Positions 35,514 through 47,339 of a DNA stretch of 64,000 nucleotides are shown here, piece by piece. The DNA is from Benincasa hispida. Its lineage: Eukaryota > Streptophyta > Magnoliopsida > Cucurbitales > Cucurbitaceae. Below the pieces are notes generated by a model, which saw only the letters and a program-made list of their open reading frames with translations, had not been told where the DNA came from and did no database searches. Where the stretch lies: contig NC_052353.1 in NCBI RefSeq assembly GCF_009727055.1, positions 42,232,623 to 42,296,622 of the forward strand. Reading direction: 5' to 3'. Position 1 is the first letter of the stretch. Each line of letters opens with the position of its first letter. The position numbers and the translations under genes are program-made.

Positions 35514-36113
35514 TGTTGGGTATCTTTGCTGCTTGAGTTAACATAAGCTATCATGGTAGAGGTTTGTGAAAGGGTGATAGCTTAATTTGACTTTTTTCTA
35601 GATGCTAGCCTCGTTATTTCTATGGGATGATTTACAAACTAACAGAATATTATCACGTGTCTTCCTAACAAATTTTGTTTTAGGGAATCAGCTGAAAGCG
35701 CGTCAAAGAGCTAAGTGCGTGATTGTCATTTTTGCTTTATATAAAATCCCAAGACGAAGCTGAAGAACGTGATATGAGAGTAATCACAAAGAAGTTGAAA
35801 AGGTGAGATGACGTGAATCTGAATAAGTTGATGCGAAGGTCTTCTTTATGTTGAAAGAAGTAATTGGATCCTTTGCCAAAATCAGGAAAATATCGAGTTA
35901 TCTCATTGTTATTGTTCTGTGGATTCTCAGTAAGCAGCAAAATTACCTAATAAAAGTAACTATAAATCCTGTCAGTGGACGTAGACCTTATTTGGTTGAC
36001 CCACTATAAATCCTATCTTCTCCTTCTTCCTTTCTCTTCGGTATTGTTTAATTTGTTTTGTTCTTGCAAAGCTTCTCTTATTTTCATGAGTTTGGTTTGT
36101 TTGCTTGAAACCA
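35514..36113 (+). repeat. Probable 3' LTR of the copia relic
   Basis: It begins TGTTGGGTATC about 50 bp after the last pol codons, where a copia 3' LTR is expected. It carries a plausible TATA box (TTATATAAAA near 35738). The 3' boundary near 36113 (TTGAAACCA) is where a different repeat begins at 36118, so it is approximate. Confidence 0.55.
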
Positions 36114-36117
36114 ATAA

Positions 36118-36927
36118 TTAATAAATCTATTAAATTTAAATATAAAATTGATTAAATAGATGATGTGATAAGATAGACTTGGTATGTGTTATATATATAT
36201 AATCTTAGTGGCCTGTCTCTTCTTTCTTCCCTCTTTCTCCCTCATCTCTCTCTCCTCTCTCCATCTTCTCTCTTTTTGGTATGACCCATTCGGGTTGATA
36301 ATGGCTGCTTCCACTAGGGTTTGGTTCATTGTCAAAATCTGAATCTCACATTTTCCAATTCCAACTTCAAATGCACTCAACTTTCAATTTCAGGAGCAGT
36401 TCCAACAATTCAAATAAGATCTAATCTAAATGCAATGGTTTTTAAAGAAGAAAGAAAAATATAAGAGATAAAGGAAAACAAATAAGATTTAAATTCATTC
36501 ATATGATTCAATATACTGTATACATATATATCTTTTTTTGTAGAATAAAGATTTGACAAAGGTCTTCCTGAGTTTGAAATTGAAAAACAAGTGCAGTGTG
36601 GGAGAAATTACAGAGGAGGAGCAGCAAACTAGGAAAAAATTTTGCATTTGGAGGGAGAAATTATATAAAAAGAGAGAAGGTGGAGAGGGAGGAGAGAGAG
36701 GATGGAGAGAGAGGTGGACAAGATTAAATATATATATATATATTATCAAGTCATTTTGCCACATCGCTTGTTTAATCAATTTTATATTTAAATTTAATAT
36801 ATTTATCAGTCGAAAAACCTTTTAAATTTATTCTTAAAAATTTAGTGACTAAAATGACCAATTTAAAAAAACCTTAGATACCAAATGCACACATTCAAAA
36901 ACATAAGGATCAAAAAGTTATTTTTCC
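36118..36927. mobile_element. Non-autonomous TIR element with CT/GA-rich arms (left end truncated)
   Basis: The left part (36118-36295) has 'taataaatctattaaatttaaatataaaattgattaaa' then C/T-rich sequence. The right part (36640-36927) carries the reverse complement: G/A-rich sequence, 'tttatatttaaatttaa', then a terminus TTATTTTTCC. It is the same family as 46105-49180. The outer 110 bp of the left arm is missing next to the copia LTR. Confidence 0.65.
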
Positions 36928-39079
36928 ACATTTTCTCAGATTAAAAAAGTGTACATAAAGCACGAAATAATATGATAGACATGACTAAGATAAAAGTGGT
37001 ATATACTCTAGAAAATATGAGTTATAACTTGATGGAAATCTATTTTTGGGTCATATGATTTATGCAAGGATATGTTATTTGTTAATCCTTAAAATTAATT
37101 GAGACGCTAGTTAAATGAGGGTGGTCTATAATTTTTATAGGGAAATTGACCATATGGCAACTTTTAATCAATTTCATATATATATATTGTTTCAAATTTA
37201 GTTGCAAGTATATCATTTTTCACCTCAGGTCATTCACATTGGTGAAACTCGATCAACCTAGAAGAAAACGAGACTTGATTGAATTAGTTTTATGTTGTTA
37301 ATGAAAGGATCAAATCCCACAATGGAATCGATTGATTGCTTTTGCAATGATTTTAGTTTGAATTATCACAAAAAACAAATACGAAATGTAACCCACCATA
37401 GAGTGAGACATAGAGAACATCCATACGGATCTGAAATTCAAATTACATAAACTAATGAAAAAGCAGAAAAGCCAATAGTGAGAGTATCAGATAACAAATA
37501 GAGATCCAAAGGTGGAGGACGGATCCTAGAAAATGATGACTTTGGATCTCCTACTAACGAAAGAGCAAATAACTTGATCACATTGAAATTGATGGTTTGA
37601 TTTCTTTGAATACTCGTTTTTTTTTTTTAGTACAATGTATTTATAGGGCTAATTAGGCTTAGGGTTTATGCTGATTTGTTTTTGTATTATGTAGGTTTTT
37701 TCTTGGAGTAATTTCAAGTTCAAAATTTATTTTTGTATTAGGGAAAACTTCGAGTTCAAGATTTGAAAATATTCAATTTTTAAAATATATTATTCCTCTC
37801 ATTGACCTAATTTATAAGTTGATGATTAGGATTTGGAACAACATTAAAAATGTATGGTTGATCGATATCGTGAAAAAGAGTAACATTTATATGACTAGAA
37901 GTTTCAATAAAATATATGAAGTACATGAGGTTTTGCTCAATAAGGATATTATTGATCTCTTTAGAGTTTTGTTCATCATTGATAAGACTAATTTATAAGT
38001 TCTTGGTATCGAGGATGTCTCCTACATTCATGTCCATTGCGATATAACTTCTTGACACACTCGATTATCCATAAGGCTTTGGAAGAGAAAAAAATCTACC
38101 ATTCTCCGAATTTCATATCTTCAATGGCTCTCGTGATTAATCGGTACAATTTGTTTTTTGTTGAAATTAATGAATCTAGAAATTTTTATTAAAATTAGGA
38201 GATAAATTAATTAACACAAATTGAACATAGGAAAACTTACAACGTTATTTAAGAAAAAAATATCTGGGTGTATCTTGAGTTACACTCATGTTTGTGCAGT
38301 TCACACAAGTGTTCGATCTCAAATTGTCATATGATAATTTTTTGAAAATGATATATATTTTTTTAATTTTTTCTATTTATAATGGATGAAGGTGCGTAGA
38401 TGAGTACAACATTACTTGTTACTAGGCATACACATGTTTCACAAAAAAAAAAATGAAAAAAAAACTAAGTAACTCGAATTCACTCACATACACAAAAACA
38501 CACACACAAAACATAACAAAATTTTTAGAACAACTATCAATTTATACTCCTTGATTGTATGGGTTATATCAATTTAAATGTCCTAAATTAATAATAGTAT
38601 CAATTTGAACCTTAAACTCTTGTAAGTGTATATCAATTTATGCCCTCCATTATTTTTCGTTTTAAAAATCTTCCCGTGTGAAACTTAAAAATCCTTATGA
38701 ATTTTGATGTGAAGAACAAAAATCAAAATATATATAATACATGTAACATAACCAAAGAAAATTAGAGACGAAAAAAAACGCAAAAGATTATAGTGGTTCA
38801 ACAAAAGTTTACATTATCCATCATTGAATCGAGAGAGCATTGGATGATTGATTATTTTATATTAATCAGCTCAACTTGATGTTTTTTTTATCTGTACTAA
38901 AAAATAGAAAAATTAAAAAAAAAAAATCTTGACAAACTCAACTACTAGCCAACAACAAATAAGAGTGAAAGAAGTAATCATGGTTCAACCACAATAAAAG
39001 GAGTGGGTCCCAAATGTGAGTAACATAACGTAATCAACTACTCCTTTGAAGACCATTTGGAACAAACTTTATAGAGCTT
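36928..39079. other. AT-rich intergenic region
   Basis: No gene supported. 37300-37640 resembles an untranslated or leader sequence. 37800-38160 contains an interrupted plus-strand frame (KNVWLIDIVKKSNIYMTRSF) that may be a retroelement remnant, but I cannot name it. Confidence 0.35.
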
Positions 39080-39990
39080 TAACACGTCACATGATATACT
39101 CTAACATGTCACTTGCCAAAGCCTTAGTCATAATATCTTTTGCATTTTGAGTAGTATTGATTTTGTATCGTGTGAAAAATTGTTACAATCATACAAAATT
39201 CTCCTCGATCTCAACTACAAAAATATTCTCTTAAAATTTTTATACAACTCACACCTTTTTCTTCGCTATCAAACTAAAGAATACAAAAGGGAACTTGAAG
39301 TAAGAGTTAGCACATTCAAGCTTACAAAAATTTATAATTATGACAATTTGAAACTAAAGTTGCCTCAGAGTTCTTTCTACCATTTCTAGAAGTAGGAAAG
39401 CCACACCTATCTCTTTTAGGTATAGGAACCATGACTTGCCTATTCCTTTCAAATGTGGATGTCTTCTAATATTTTATCAAAACATCCAACACGATTATGA
39501 TTAGTTGGATTATTTGAAAGTGTAAGACCACTTTGATTGTCACAATAAACCTTAAGAGAGAACAATGAGTAATACACATGTCAGCTATTAAACCTTTGAA
39601 CCATATAGATTCTTTGATAACTTTAGATACAAAGTTATGTATTCAACAATCATAAATGAAATAGATACTACATATTGCAAACATGATTTCCAACTAACAA
39701 CATTGTGAAATAAAGTAAACAAATAGCTTGTCAAAGAACGTCATTTATCAATATTAGTCGCATAATCTAAATCTACATAGCTAATAAGGCATTCATCAAT
39801 ATCAATATCTTTTTCAAATATTAAACCTTCAAAACAGAACTTTTAACGTATCTCAGGATCCACTTTGTTGTCTCCTAAATAAGGGTTTTCTAAGATTGCT
39901 CATAAATTGAATATTAAACTCATAGAATAACCTAATCAAACTGAGATATAGGCAAAACATGTGATAATCTATCCCTTTCCAATTCCATCT
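39080..39990 (-). pseudogene. Ty1/copia RNase H-region relic
   Basis: Heavily decayed minus-strand sequence still gives, after frame changes, KGLIFEKDIDIDECLISYVD, a [YF]-S-D-x-D-like block, RSLTSYLFTL, NVVSWKSCLQYVVSIS and LYGSKV. This is the RNase H arrangement of copia. Stops are frequent and catalytic residues are partly lost. The last 100 bp towards 39000 may be its 3' untranslated side. Confidence 0.6.
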
Positions 39991-40438
39991 GGAAAACATT
40001 TGTTTGTAACACTCAAATCTTTTTAAAAACGTTGATTTGTCGATTATTTTAGGTTATATAAATAATATATGCTCTATATTATATTATTAATACTTTAACA
40101 CTCTTTCTCATTTATGAATTTCAAAATTTGTAAGAAATTGAATGAATGGAAATTAATATTATTTGGAGAGAAAAAAAAATATATTACCATACATTTGAAT
40201 TCACATAGCCTTTTGTTTTTAATACCATATTAAATCACCACTTAACCCAAAAGCTTAAATTGATGAGTTCATTAAACTTTATATTATACTTGATCACTTA
40301 TTGACCATCATGGATTGACCTAGTAGTAAAAAAAGAGACATGGTCTCAATAAATGGTAAGAGATGAAGGGTCCAATTCATGGTGGTTACCTACCTAGGAA
40401 TCAATTTTCTACAAGTTTTCTTGACATAAAAATGTTGT
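39991..40438. other. Intergenic, nothing recognised
   Basis: AT-rich; no feature supported. Confidence 0.4.
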
Positions 40439-40503
40439 AGGGTCAGGCAGGACCTGTAAGATTAGTCGAGGTGCCCGTAAGCTGATCCAGATACTCACGG
40501 ATA
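40439..40503. repeat. Possible SINE-derived fragment
   Basis: The GC-rich block containing 'ttagtcgaggtgcccgtaag' and 'ctgatccagatactcacgg' resembles, from memory, a sequence widely dispersed in plant genomes as the 3' part of a tRNA-derived SINE. No A or B box is visible here. Low confidence. Confidence 0.3.
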
Positions 40504-40739
40504 TCAAAAAATGCTTTTATCACTTATTGGTGTTTTATTTTTCCTCTCTTGTCTATGTCTACACCAAATTTAAAGCATCTATTTTTTATTTTTTATTTAA
40601 AATTAAACTCAATTATGGTCCCTCAATTCTCAAATTGGTTTCATTGTTTACAAATTTTCAACTTGCCAGTTTTAGACCTTAAATTTTAAATTTTGTTCTA
40701 TTTTGATCAATAAAATTTATGTAAATTTTCACATATAGA

Positions 40740-40962
40740 AGAAATATTAAACTATTTACAGAAATAGAAAAAAAAAATATCGATAAAATTCTATAAGCGT
40801 CTATCGGTGATATAAATGGATAGAAATCTATTATTGATAGAGACTAATATTAGTTTATCAGTATATATCACTGATAGAAACAGATAGAAATCTAAAATGA
40901 TTAAATTTTACTATTTTTTTAAAATAATTTTTCTTATTTTTCTATATTTAAAAATTTTCCTA
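40740..40962. mobile_element. MITE of the TATCA/TGATA dyad family
   Basis: It contains 'ctatcggtgata', 'ctattattgatagagac' and 'tatatcactgatag', framed by 'atatagaagaaa...actatttacagaaatag' and 'ttactatttttttaaaataatttttc...'. The flanks carry an 18-bp direct repeat, AAAATTTATGTAAATTTT, at 40728 and 40965. Confidence 0.6.
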
Positions 40963-41289
40963 AAATTTATGTAAATTTTAGTCCTCATTTATTTTGATCT
41001 AACAAATTAATATCATATAGTTGCAAATTAATATGAACATATTTCAAGTGAGACACAATAGAGATAAGAGACAATAATTTGACAAGTGGATTATCGATTA
41101 AAAAATAATATAGCAAGAATTTAAAAAATATTAAAATAAACCATACTGAACTTTAATACTAAAAAAACAATCAAAATAAAATTCCAATTTTCACCCCCCG
41201 AAGATTCGTGTCCCCGTAACGAGGTCACAGCAATAAGAAGGGGGTGGCAAGATCGTAATTTCGAACTTTTCCGCTGTCCTTTTTCGTAA

Positions 41290-42979
41290 ATTCGCAACAT
41301 CAACCTGACACAACCAACGCTCAGAGAGAGAAATCAGCGAGTACCGGAGTATCAATAAATCTTCTCTCCAAGAAAGAATCTAGAACACTGTGTCAGTCCA
41401 GAAATTTCTTCGCTTCGTTCTTCGCTATGAAGTTCATCGTCAAATCCTGAGTCTATCAATGCATTTGAGGTAATCCACTTTCTTTATCGCCATTTTCATC
41501 TTTTCCATTTCACCAGTCTCTGTTTGGTTACCGAGAAAATGCCGTGAATATCGTACAAAATCTAGTTCTCTGTATCTCAGTAGGCTGTCAATGCATTCGC
41601 GTTTTTCTTTATTATGTTGTGAATCGGATTTGGACTATTTTGTTTTTTCTTTGTCCGCATCTGATTTTGTTTGTATTAAGCTCTCATCCTGTGGTTTTCA
41701 TGTTATGATTTGCATCGATCATCCACATTGTGTTCTAAGTGTGTGATTCGAGATTTCTGGATTCGCATTTAAGCGTTGTGATCCTATTGGATGCTATTAG
41801 TAGTAAAGAAGTGTAGTCTCTGGACTATTGATCGATCGAGGAAGATGAAGTTCATATCTTACTGAGCACTAGCAGGTGAGATGTTTGATCGTGCTGTTGG
41901 TCGCTCATTTGCCTTTATATTTGTTTTTCTATACGACTATACCGAATTTATACAAAACCTATGTAATGGTGGTATTCTATTGGATTCTGTTACCATATAT
42001 GTTGCGATCAGAATCTCTATTTGTTAGCCTGACAACATATATATCAATAATATACAAGAAATTAACAGATTCATTGATTTTAGTTTTGTCCCATAAAAAT
42101 GTTGCCATAGCAGTGTAGGCACTAAGCAGATGAATGTTGGCTTCAAATTGTTTAATTCTCTCTTACTGTGGGTTGCTCTTCTCTGAGATGATGTGTAAGA
42201 CAAATACCAGGAGTAATGAAGTCGATGGAAAATGTGGAATGTTAGTGATATTATTTATTTCACCAGTTTTTTGGATTTATTGTTTTCTGGAAAGTTGAAT
42301 TTCATTCTACTAACCAATAACCATGTATATAGCAAGTTTCTTCAGTTTGAAAGGACAGTTACGTAAGACAAATGGAGTAAAGAAACATTGAAAACCAAAT
42401 TATTTTACCAGGAGAAATATCAAAGAGTGAATCAGGAAATCTTGTGTGTTTTTTGTTCTCTTTCCTATGGGAGGCTTCTTGTCTCCCACCAAAAGTGAAT
42501 TGAGAGGAATATCACAAGGAAAGGGAGCAATTTCCTTTCCTTTGAGGTTGGTGGGATCGACAATGGCACTTCATTCTGTATCGTTATTCATCAGGCATTA
42601 GCTCCTTGACTGATGCGGCATTTATTACTTTCTTTTTGTAAATTTCTGTTACTGTATGATCTTTTGTAATTTTTTAGATGCACTTTCCATTATACTGTAA
42701 TTGTTTAGTTTCATAACAGAGCATTTTAGAGGAATTTATTTACAGCTAAATGATTCTGTGTTAGGATTATATCACTATCACAAGCCAGAACTGCGCTCCA
42801 TTGGACACCCTACCTTGATGAAAAGCAAGTTGTTCATTTCATATTATTAATTTAGTCAATGAGACATACCTTCATGTCTTTAATCATTCTGTGTTGCCTT
42901 CTTTATCAGGAGACCCACTCATCTCTGGTGATAGGGGATATACGTTTGTGCTGGATACTGTGAATGATTCTGAGAGGGT
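41290..42979 (+). other. 5' leader region (UTR exons and introns) of the acyltransferase gene
   Basis: GC content rises from about 41200. The segment 41300-41469 looks like a first, non-coding exon and is followed by a donor GTAATCC at 41470. The last leader exon probably begins at 42910 after the acceptor TTTATCAG. At least one more short leader exon may lie between (for example ending AGCAG/GTGAG near 41875), but this is guesswork without transcripts. The transcription start is not defined. A dyad MITE lies about 330 bp upstream. Confidence 0.5.
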
Positions 42980-42990
42980 ATGGAAGTTAA
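42964..42990 (+). promoter_or_regulatory. Upstream ORF overlapping the acyltransferase start
   Basis: An ATG at 42964 opens an 8-codon frame (MILRGYGS) that ends at TAA 42988-42990. It is in another frame and overlaps the main ATG at 42980. Its context is weak (T at -3, A at +4), whereas the main ATG has G at both -3 and +4. Leaky scanning or lowered translation is possible; this is inference. Confidence 0.6.
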
Positions 42991-44910
42991 GGATGTTGAA
43001 ACCAGGGATCACACCTTAACTCCAGCTAAGCTGTTCAGGGGTCTATTATGCTTGCTGGTGCTTCTTTTAACAGCATTTATGATGTTAGTATATTATGGTT
43101 TTATCAGTGCCATTTTTGTCCGAGTATTCAGCATACATTATAGCCGAAAAGCTACTTCCTTCTTCTTTGGTTCTTGGTTAGCTCTGTGGCCTTTTCTATT
43201 TGAGAAGATTAACAAAACAAAAGTTATTTTTTCTGGAGAAGTGGTTCCTGCAAGGGAACGTGTCTTGCTTATTGCAAACCATAGAACTGAAGTTGATTGG
43301 ATGTACCTGTGGGATCTTGCAATACGAAAAGGACAACTAGGATACATAAAGTATATACTTAAGAGCAGTTTGATGAAGCTACCAGTATTTGGTTGGGCAT
43401 TTCACATATTAGAGTTCATCTCTGTGGAAAGGAAATGGGAGGTTGATGAATTGACAATGCACCAAATGCTTTCAACTTTCAAGGATTATTATGATCCTTT
43501 CTGGCTTGCCCTTTTCCCGGAAGGCACTGATTTCACGTAATTACTCATATATCCCAGTTCCATTTCTCTTACATTCTCGAAAAAAATGACACTGCTGTTT
43601 GCATACTTTTGAGATAATCAACAATTCCAAGTAGAATTCTCCTAAATGTTCATTCAGCTACAATTCTGATATGCAATGCCGTAATGGTACCTACAATGCA
43701 TGTGTCACATATGTAATTTGTGCTTAGCATGTTCTGTCATACAAGCCTTACTTTTCTTGTTTAATCTGATTGAGACTGTCTAATAAGATTCATGTCACTC
43801 TTTTCTGTTTTGTGTAGTGACCAGAAGTGCATTCGGAGTCAAAAGTATGCAGCCGAGAAAGGCTTACCCATATTAAAAAATGTTTTGCTTCCCAAAACAA
43901 AGGGTTTCCGTACATGCTTACATGATTTGAGGAAATGTCTGGATGCAGGTACTCTACATCCTTGTTTTGCTGCTTAAAATGTTTCTTCTATCCGTTTCCC
44001 TAGTTTAGAGTATTGAATTGGTCGAATCAAACATGAACTCTAAAAGTTAGATATCCCAAGGGAATTGATCTGTTGTGATAGTCCTTGGAGATTGCATCAC
44101 TAGTTTCAAAGGATGAAAATAAAACAGATGCTAGGCCATAAGGTAATAGCGTTATTTCCTAAGTTGTATTCTATTCATATTGATGTTATTTATGCTATTT
44201 ACGATTTTGGTTCAAGGGTTTAGAAGAGTGCGCCGTATAAACTCTCTAATCCTACTGGCGTTTTTAAATCTGCAATCTGCTATTTTCTCTCTAATAATAA
44301 ACTCTCTCCTTCTGCCGATGGAGGTAGCTAGCACACAGTGAATTGTATAAATCTTTGTGATGGTTCTCTACTGTTTACGTTTTTTTTTTTTTTGTTTATT
44401 TTACATTGTCGAATTCTTAACAAATAGCAGCTCTTTGCCTGTAGTTTGACAAGTAGAAAATCTGAAGATGTTCATTTCTTTTGTGTAGTTTACGATGTGA
44501 CCATCGGCTATAAACATCGATGCCCTTCTTTATTGGACAATGTCTTTGGATTGGAACCTTCTGAAGTTCATATACACATCCAACGCATTCCCCTTCACCA
44601 CATTCCAACTACAGAAAATGAAGTTGCCAATTGGCTAATGAACACATTCCGCCACAAGGACCAATTACTTGAGAAATTTCATTCTCAAGGCCATTTTCCC
44701 CATGAAGGAACAGAAGGGGATCTCTCAACATTGAACTGCCTTGTTTCAATCATCACAGTAATGCTCCTAACATCCATATCTACATACTTTACCTTTTTTT
44801 CTTCCATCTGGTTCAAAATCTACGTATCATTAGCCTGTTCCTTTCTTGCATTTGCTACTCGTTTTAACATTCGACCAATGCCAATTTTTGGCCATAAAAA
44901 ATCTTCTTGA
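42980..44910 (+). CDS. LPAT4/5: 1-acyl-sn-glycerol-3-phosphate acyltransferase, LPAT4/5 class
   Basis: Three coding exons: 42980-43536, 43818-43948 and 44489-44910. Introns begin GTAATT and GTACTC and end TGTGTAG in both cases; the frame is kept across both joins. The product is 369 aa, close to the usual length of plant LPAT4 and LPAT5. An N-terminal membrane span lies at about residues 20-47. The acyltransferase HX4D motif is NHRTEVD (H101, D106), the glycerol-phosphate-binding motif FPEGT is at 179-183, and a proline/threonine block LLPKTKGF follows at about 209-216. A further hydrophobic region near residues 310-350 suggests C-terminal membrane spans. The family transfers acyl-CoA to lysophosphatidic acid, giving phosphatidic acid at the ER. 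All catalytic motifs are intact, and an in-frame TGA at 42971 supports this start. Probably functional; choosing between LPAT4 and LPAT5 needs a tree. Confidence 0.93.
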
Positions 44911-45339
44911 AACTGGATGGAAGTTGCGTATGTATGTGTATTTGTTAGAAAATGTTGTACGAAACTATATATAGAGCTGTCATGTCGATCAAATATTCTA
45001 GTGTAAAAAAATGTTCTATTAGCAAGTTTTGTAGAATGGACCCTCTCTTTACTATTAGAAAAATTGGATTTGCTCTCATATTTCACACGGTCTACGGTTT
45101 TGTGATGGGGACTTGATTTTGTCGGACCGAGTGAGTTTGGTACGTGTGTGTATATATAGCCTTTTTTTTTTTTTTAAGAAAAATAATAATAAATGAAAAT
45201 GAGCATGGCATAGTGCTTGTTCTTAGAGGATTGATTCCTTCATCATATTGCCAAATAATAATAATAATAAGTAGAATTGTATATAGGCTTAATTATAATA
45301 AATGTCAGAATTTTGTTGTGTTTTAAAATATACTCTTAT
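44911..45339 (+). other. 3' flank of the acyltransferase gene
   Basis: Likely 3' UTR over the first 150-250 bp. No unambiguous polyadenylation signal can be chosen. Beyond about 45160 the sequence becomes T- and AAT-rich intergenic DNA. Confidence 0.4.
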
Positions 45340-45540
45340 TCCTTGGGAAATTATTTTAAATAATAAAATTATTAGAAATATTTACAATAGATAGTGATAT
45401 ACTACTATCTATGTCTATTTGTCATGATAGACAAAGATAGTAATAGTTTCGCTTTATGTCGTGGTCTATCACAGATAGATAGTAAAATTTTATTATATTT
45501 ATAAATATTTTGGTTCATTTTTCCATATTTAAAAATAATC
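45340..45540. mobile_element. MITE of the TATCA/TGATA dyad family
   Basis: It starts near 'gggaaattattttaaataataaaattattagaaatatttac' and ends 'ttataaatattttggttcatttttccatatttaaaaataatcc', so its two sides are inverted. The centre holds 'ctatctatgtctatttgtcatgatagacaaagatag' and 'ctatcacagatagatag'. Confidence 0.65.
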
Positions 45541-46104
45541 CTTATTTTTTTCATAAATTCTAATATTATTCTTGATGTTTTATAAGCATTATAAATTGAT
45601 CCTACCTCAAAGTTTAGGATTTAATTGATATAACTATTAATTTAAGGTTTAAACTAATACAACCTTAAAGTTCAGGAATATTAATTGACATTTATCTATA
45701 TTTTAATTGAAAATAATAATAAATAAATTTAATAAAAATACAAATTTAGTAAATTTTATTAGTATTCCATTAAGAAAATTTAAAATATACATAAATGATT
45801 TTAAATAATTAAATAATTAATGAGCTAATTCATTTAGTCCGAGTCCAACCCAAACTAGACCCAAATATCCAAATTTTGATCCAATGAGCCCAACATAGTG
45901 ATTGGTTCATGGACTTGGTTATTGAAAGTTGGGTTGCTCTGATCATGTCCAAATGGGGACTTCCGTATGAGGCGAACTTGTGCCTTTAGTCCAATCCGGC
46001 CTAATAATGAAAGTGAAACTTGCCTAATGATGAGAGTGACACTTACCAAAACAAAAAAAGCTTGTGATTTGTGTACTCAAGTAAGGAGAAACACAAAAAA
46101 ACAT
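45541..46104. other. AT-rich intergenic sequence
   Basis: No feature supported. 45840-46060 is less AT-rich and gives short frames on both strands, none recognisable. Confidence 0.4.
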
Positions 46105-46794
46105 GGGAAAAATACCCTTTTGATCTTTAGTTATCAAGAACGGGTATATTTGATCTCTTATATTTAAAATTGGTCATCTCAGTTTCTGAGTTTTCAAACA
46201 TGGGTTTAAAAATCCTTCAACTAATAAATCTATTAAATTTAAATATAAAATTAATTAAAAATATGATGTGACGTGATGATTTGGAATATTTTCTTTTTAA
46301 TATTTCCCACTTCTCTCTTATTTCTCTCATCTTTCTCTCTCTTCTCCTTTTCCTCCCCTTCTGTCTCCTCCATCTCCATCAGGTTTTCAACTCAAAAGAT
46401 GATGTAAATATTTTATTAAACCATGAAAGTTGTATAACTACAAAAGTTTGAAATTTACTACTTGCTATATTCTGTTTATGAAATATTTTAAATTTATTAT
46501 CTGGACAGATGATGGATCGTTTGAGGGTTATGTCTAGGGTGTGTTCTTCTCTTTCCTTGCTATACATTAACAGATTCTAAGTTATGTTATTCATTTTTTA
46601 TTTTTTTAATAAGAACCAATTTTCATTAAGATATTTGTAATACATGGTAGAATAAGAGAAAAAATATAAAAATATATTACATCTTTAAAATATTTGCAAA
46701 TATGGATAAGTTGACTAGTCAATCTTTGATTTTTTTATTTTTTATTTTCAATTTCGCTCTTGTCATATCTTGTTTTACACCTTTTTTTAGTCTT

Positions 46795-47235
46795 TATTTT
46801 CTTTCTCTTCATCGATTTTTACTTCTTCCCTCCCATTTTTCATTTTTTCATTTTATTTTCTTTCTCAGTTTTTGCTTCTTCCCCATTTCTTTTTATTTTA
46901 TTATTTTCTTTATCCGATTTTTGCTTCTTTTCTCTATTTTTTATTTTCTTCATTTTCTTCTTTTTCCCTTTCTTTTTCTTTCCTTTACTTTTTATTTTCT
47001 TTCATTTCTTTCTTTTTTCCTTTCTTTTTTTTTTCATTTTATTTTATTTTCTTTCTTTGGATTTTACTTTTTTTTTTTTTATTTTCTTTCTTCAGTTCTT
47101 GCTTATTCCTTTTTTATTTTTATTTTCTTCTTTTTCTCCGATTTTTGCTTCTTCCCGTATCTTTTTTTTTATTATTTTCTTTTATTTTCTTTCTCCGATT
47201 CTTTACTTCTTCCGTTTCTTTTTTTTTTTTTTAGT
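46795..47235. repeat. Pyrimidine-rich degenerate minisatellite
   Basis: The plus strand is almost entirely T and C. A 'cgatttttgcttcttccc'-like unit recurs near 46813, 46866, 46915, 47089, 47137 and 47195, with spacing often about 50 bp. The lack of A and G removes stop codons, so long Phe/Leu/Ser-rich frames open in all three forward frames. They are not genes. Confidence 0.85.
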
Positions 47236-47339
47236 TTTTCTTTCATAGGACTTGAAAGTACTCAATTCATAAGTGACTTAACACCAACAAGCCAGTCATC
47301 AAGTTTGATTATTATAACAAATAATAAATATAAATAGTA

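Noticed and set aside
44820..45086. Minus-strand 88-codon frame
   Set aside because: It overlaps the last exon and 3' UTR of the acyltransferase gene in antisense, with no domain.
46702..47337. Plus-strand 211-codon open frame rich in Phe, Leu and Ser
   Set aside because: The DNA is a pyrimidine minisatellite. All three forward frames are open there because stop codons need purines. Nothing resembles a protein domain.
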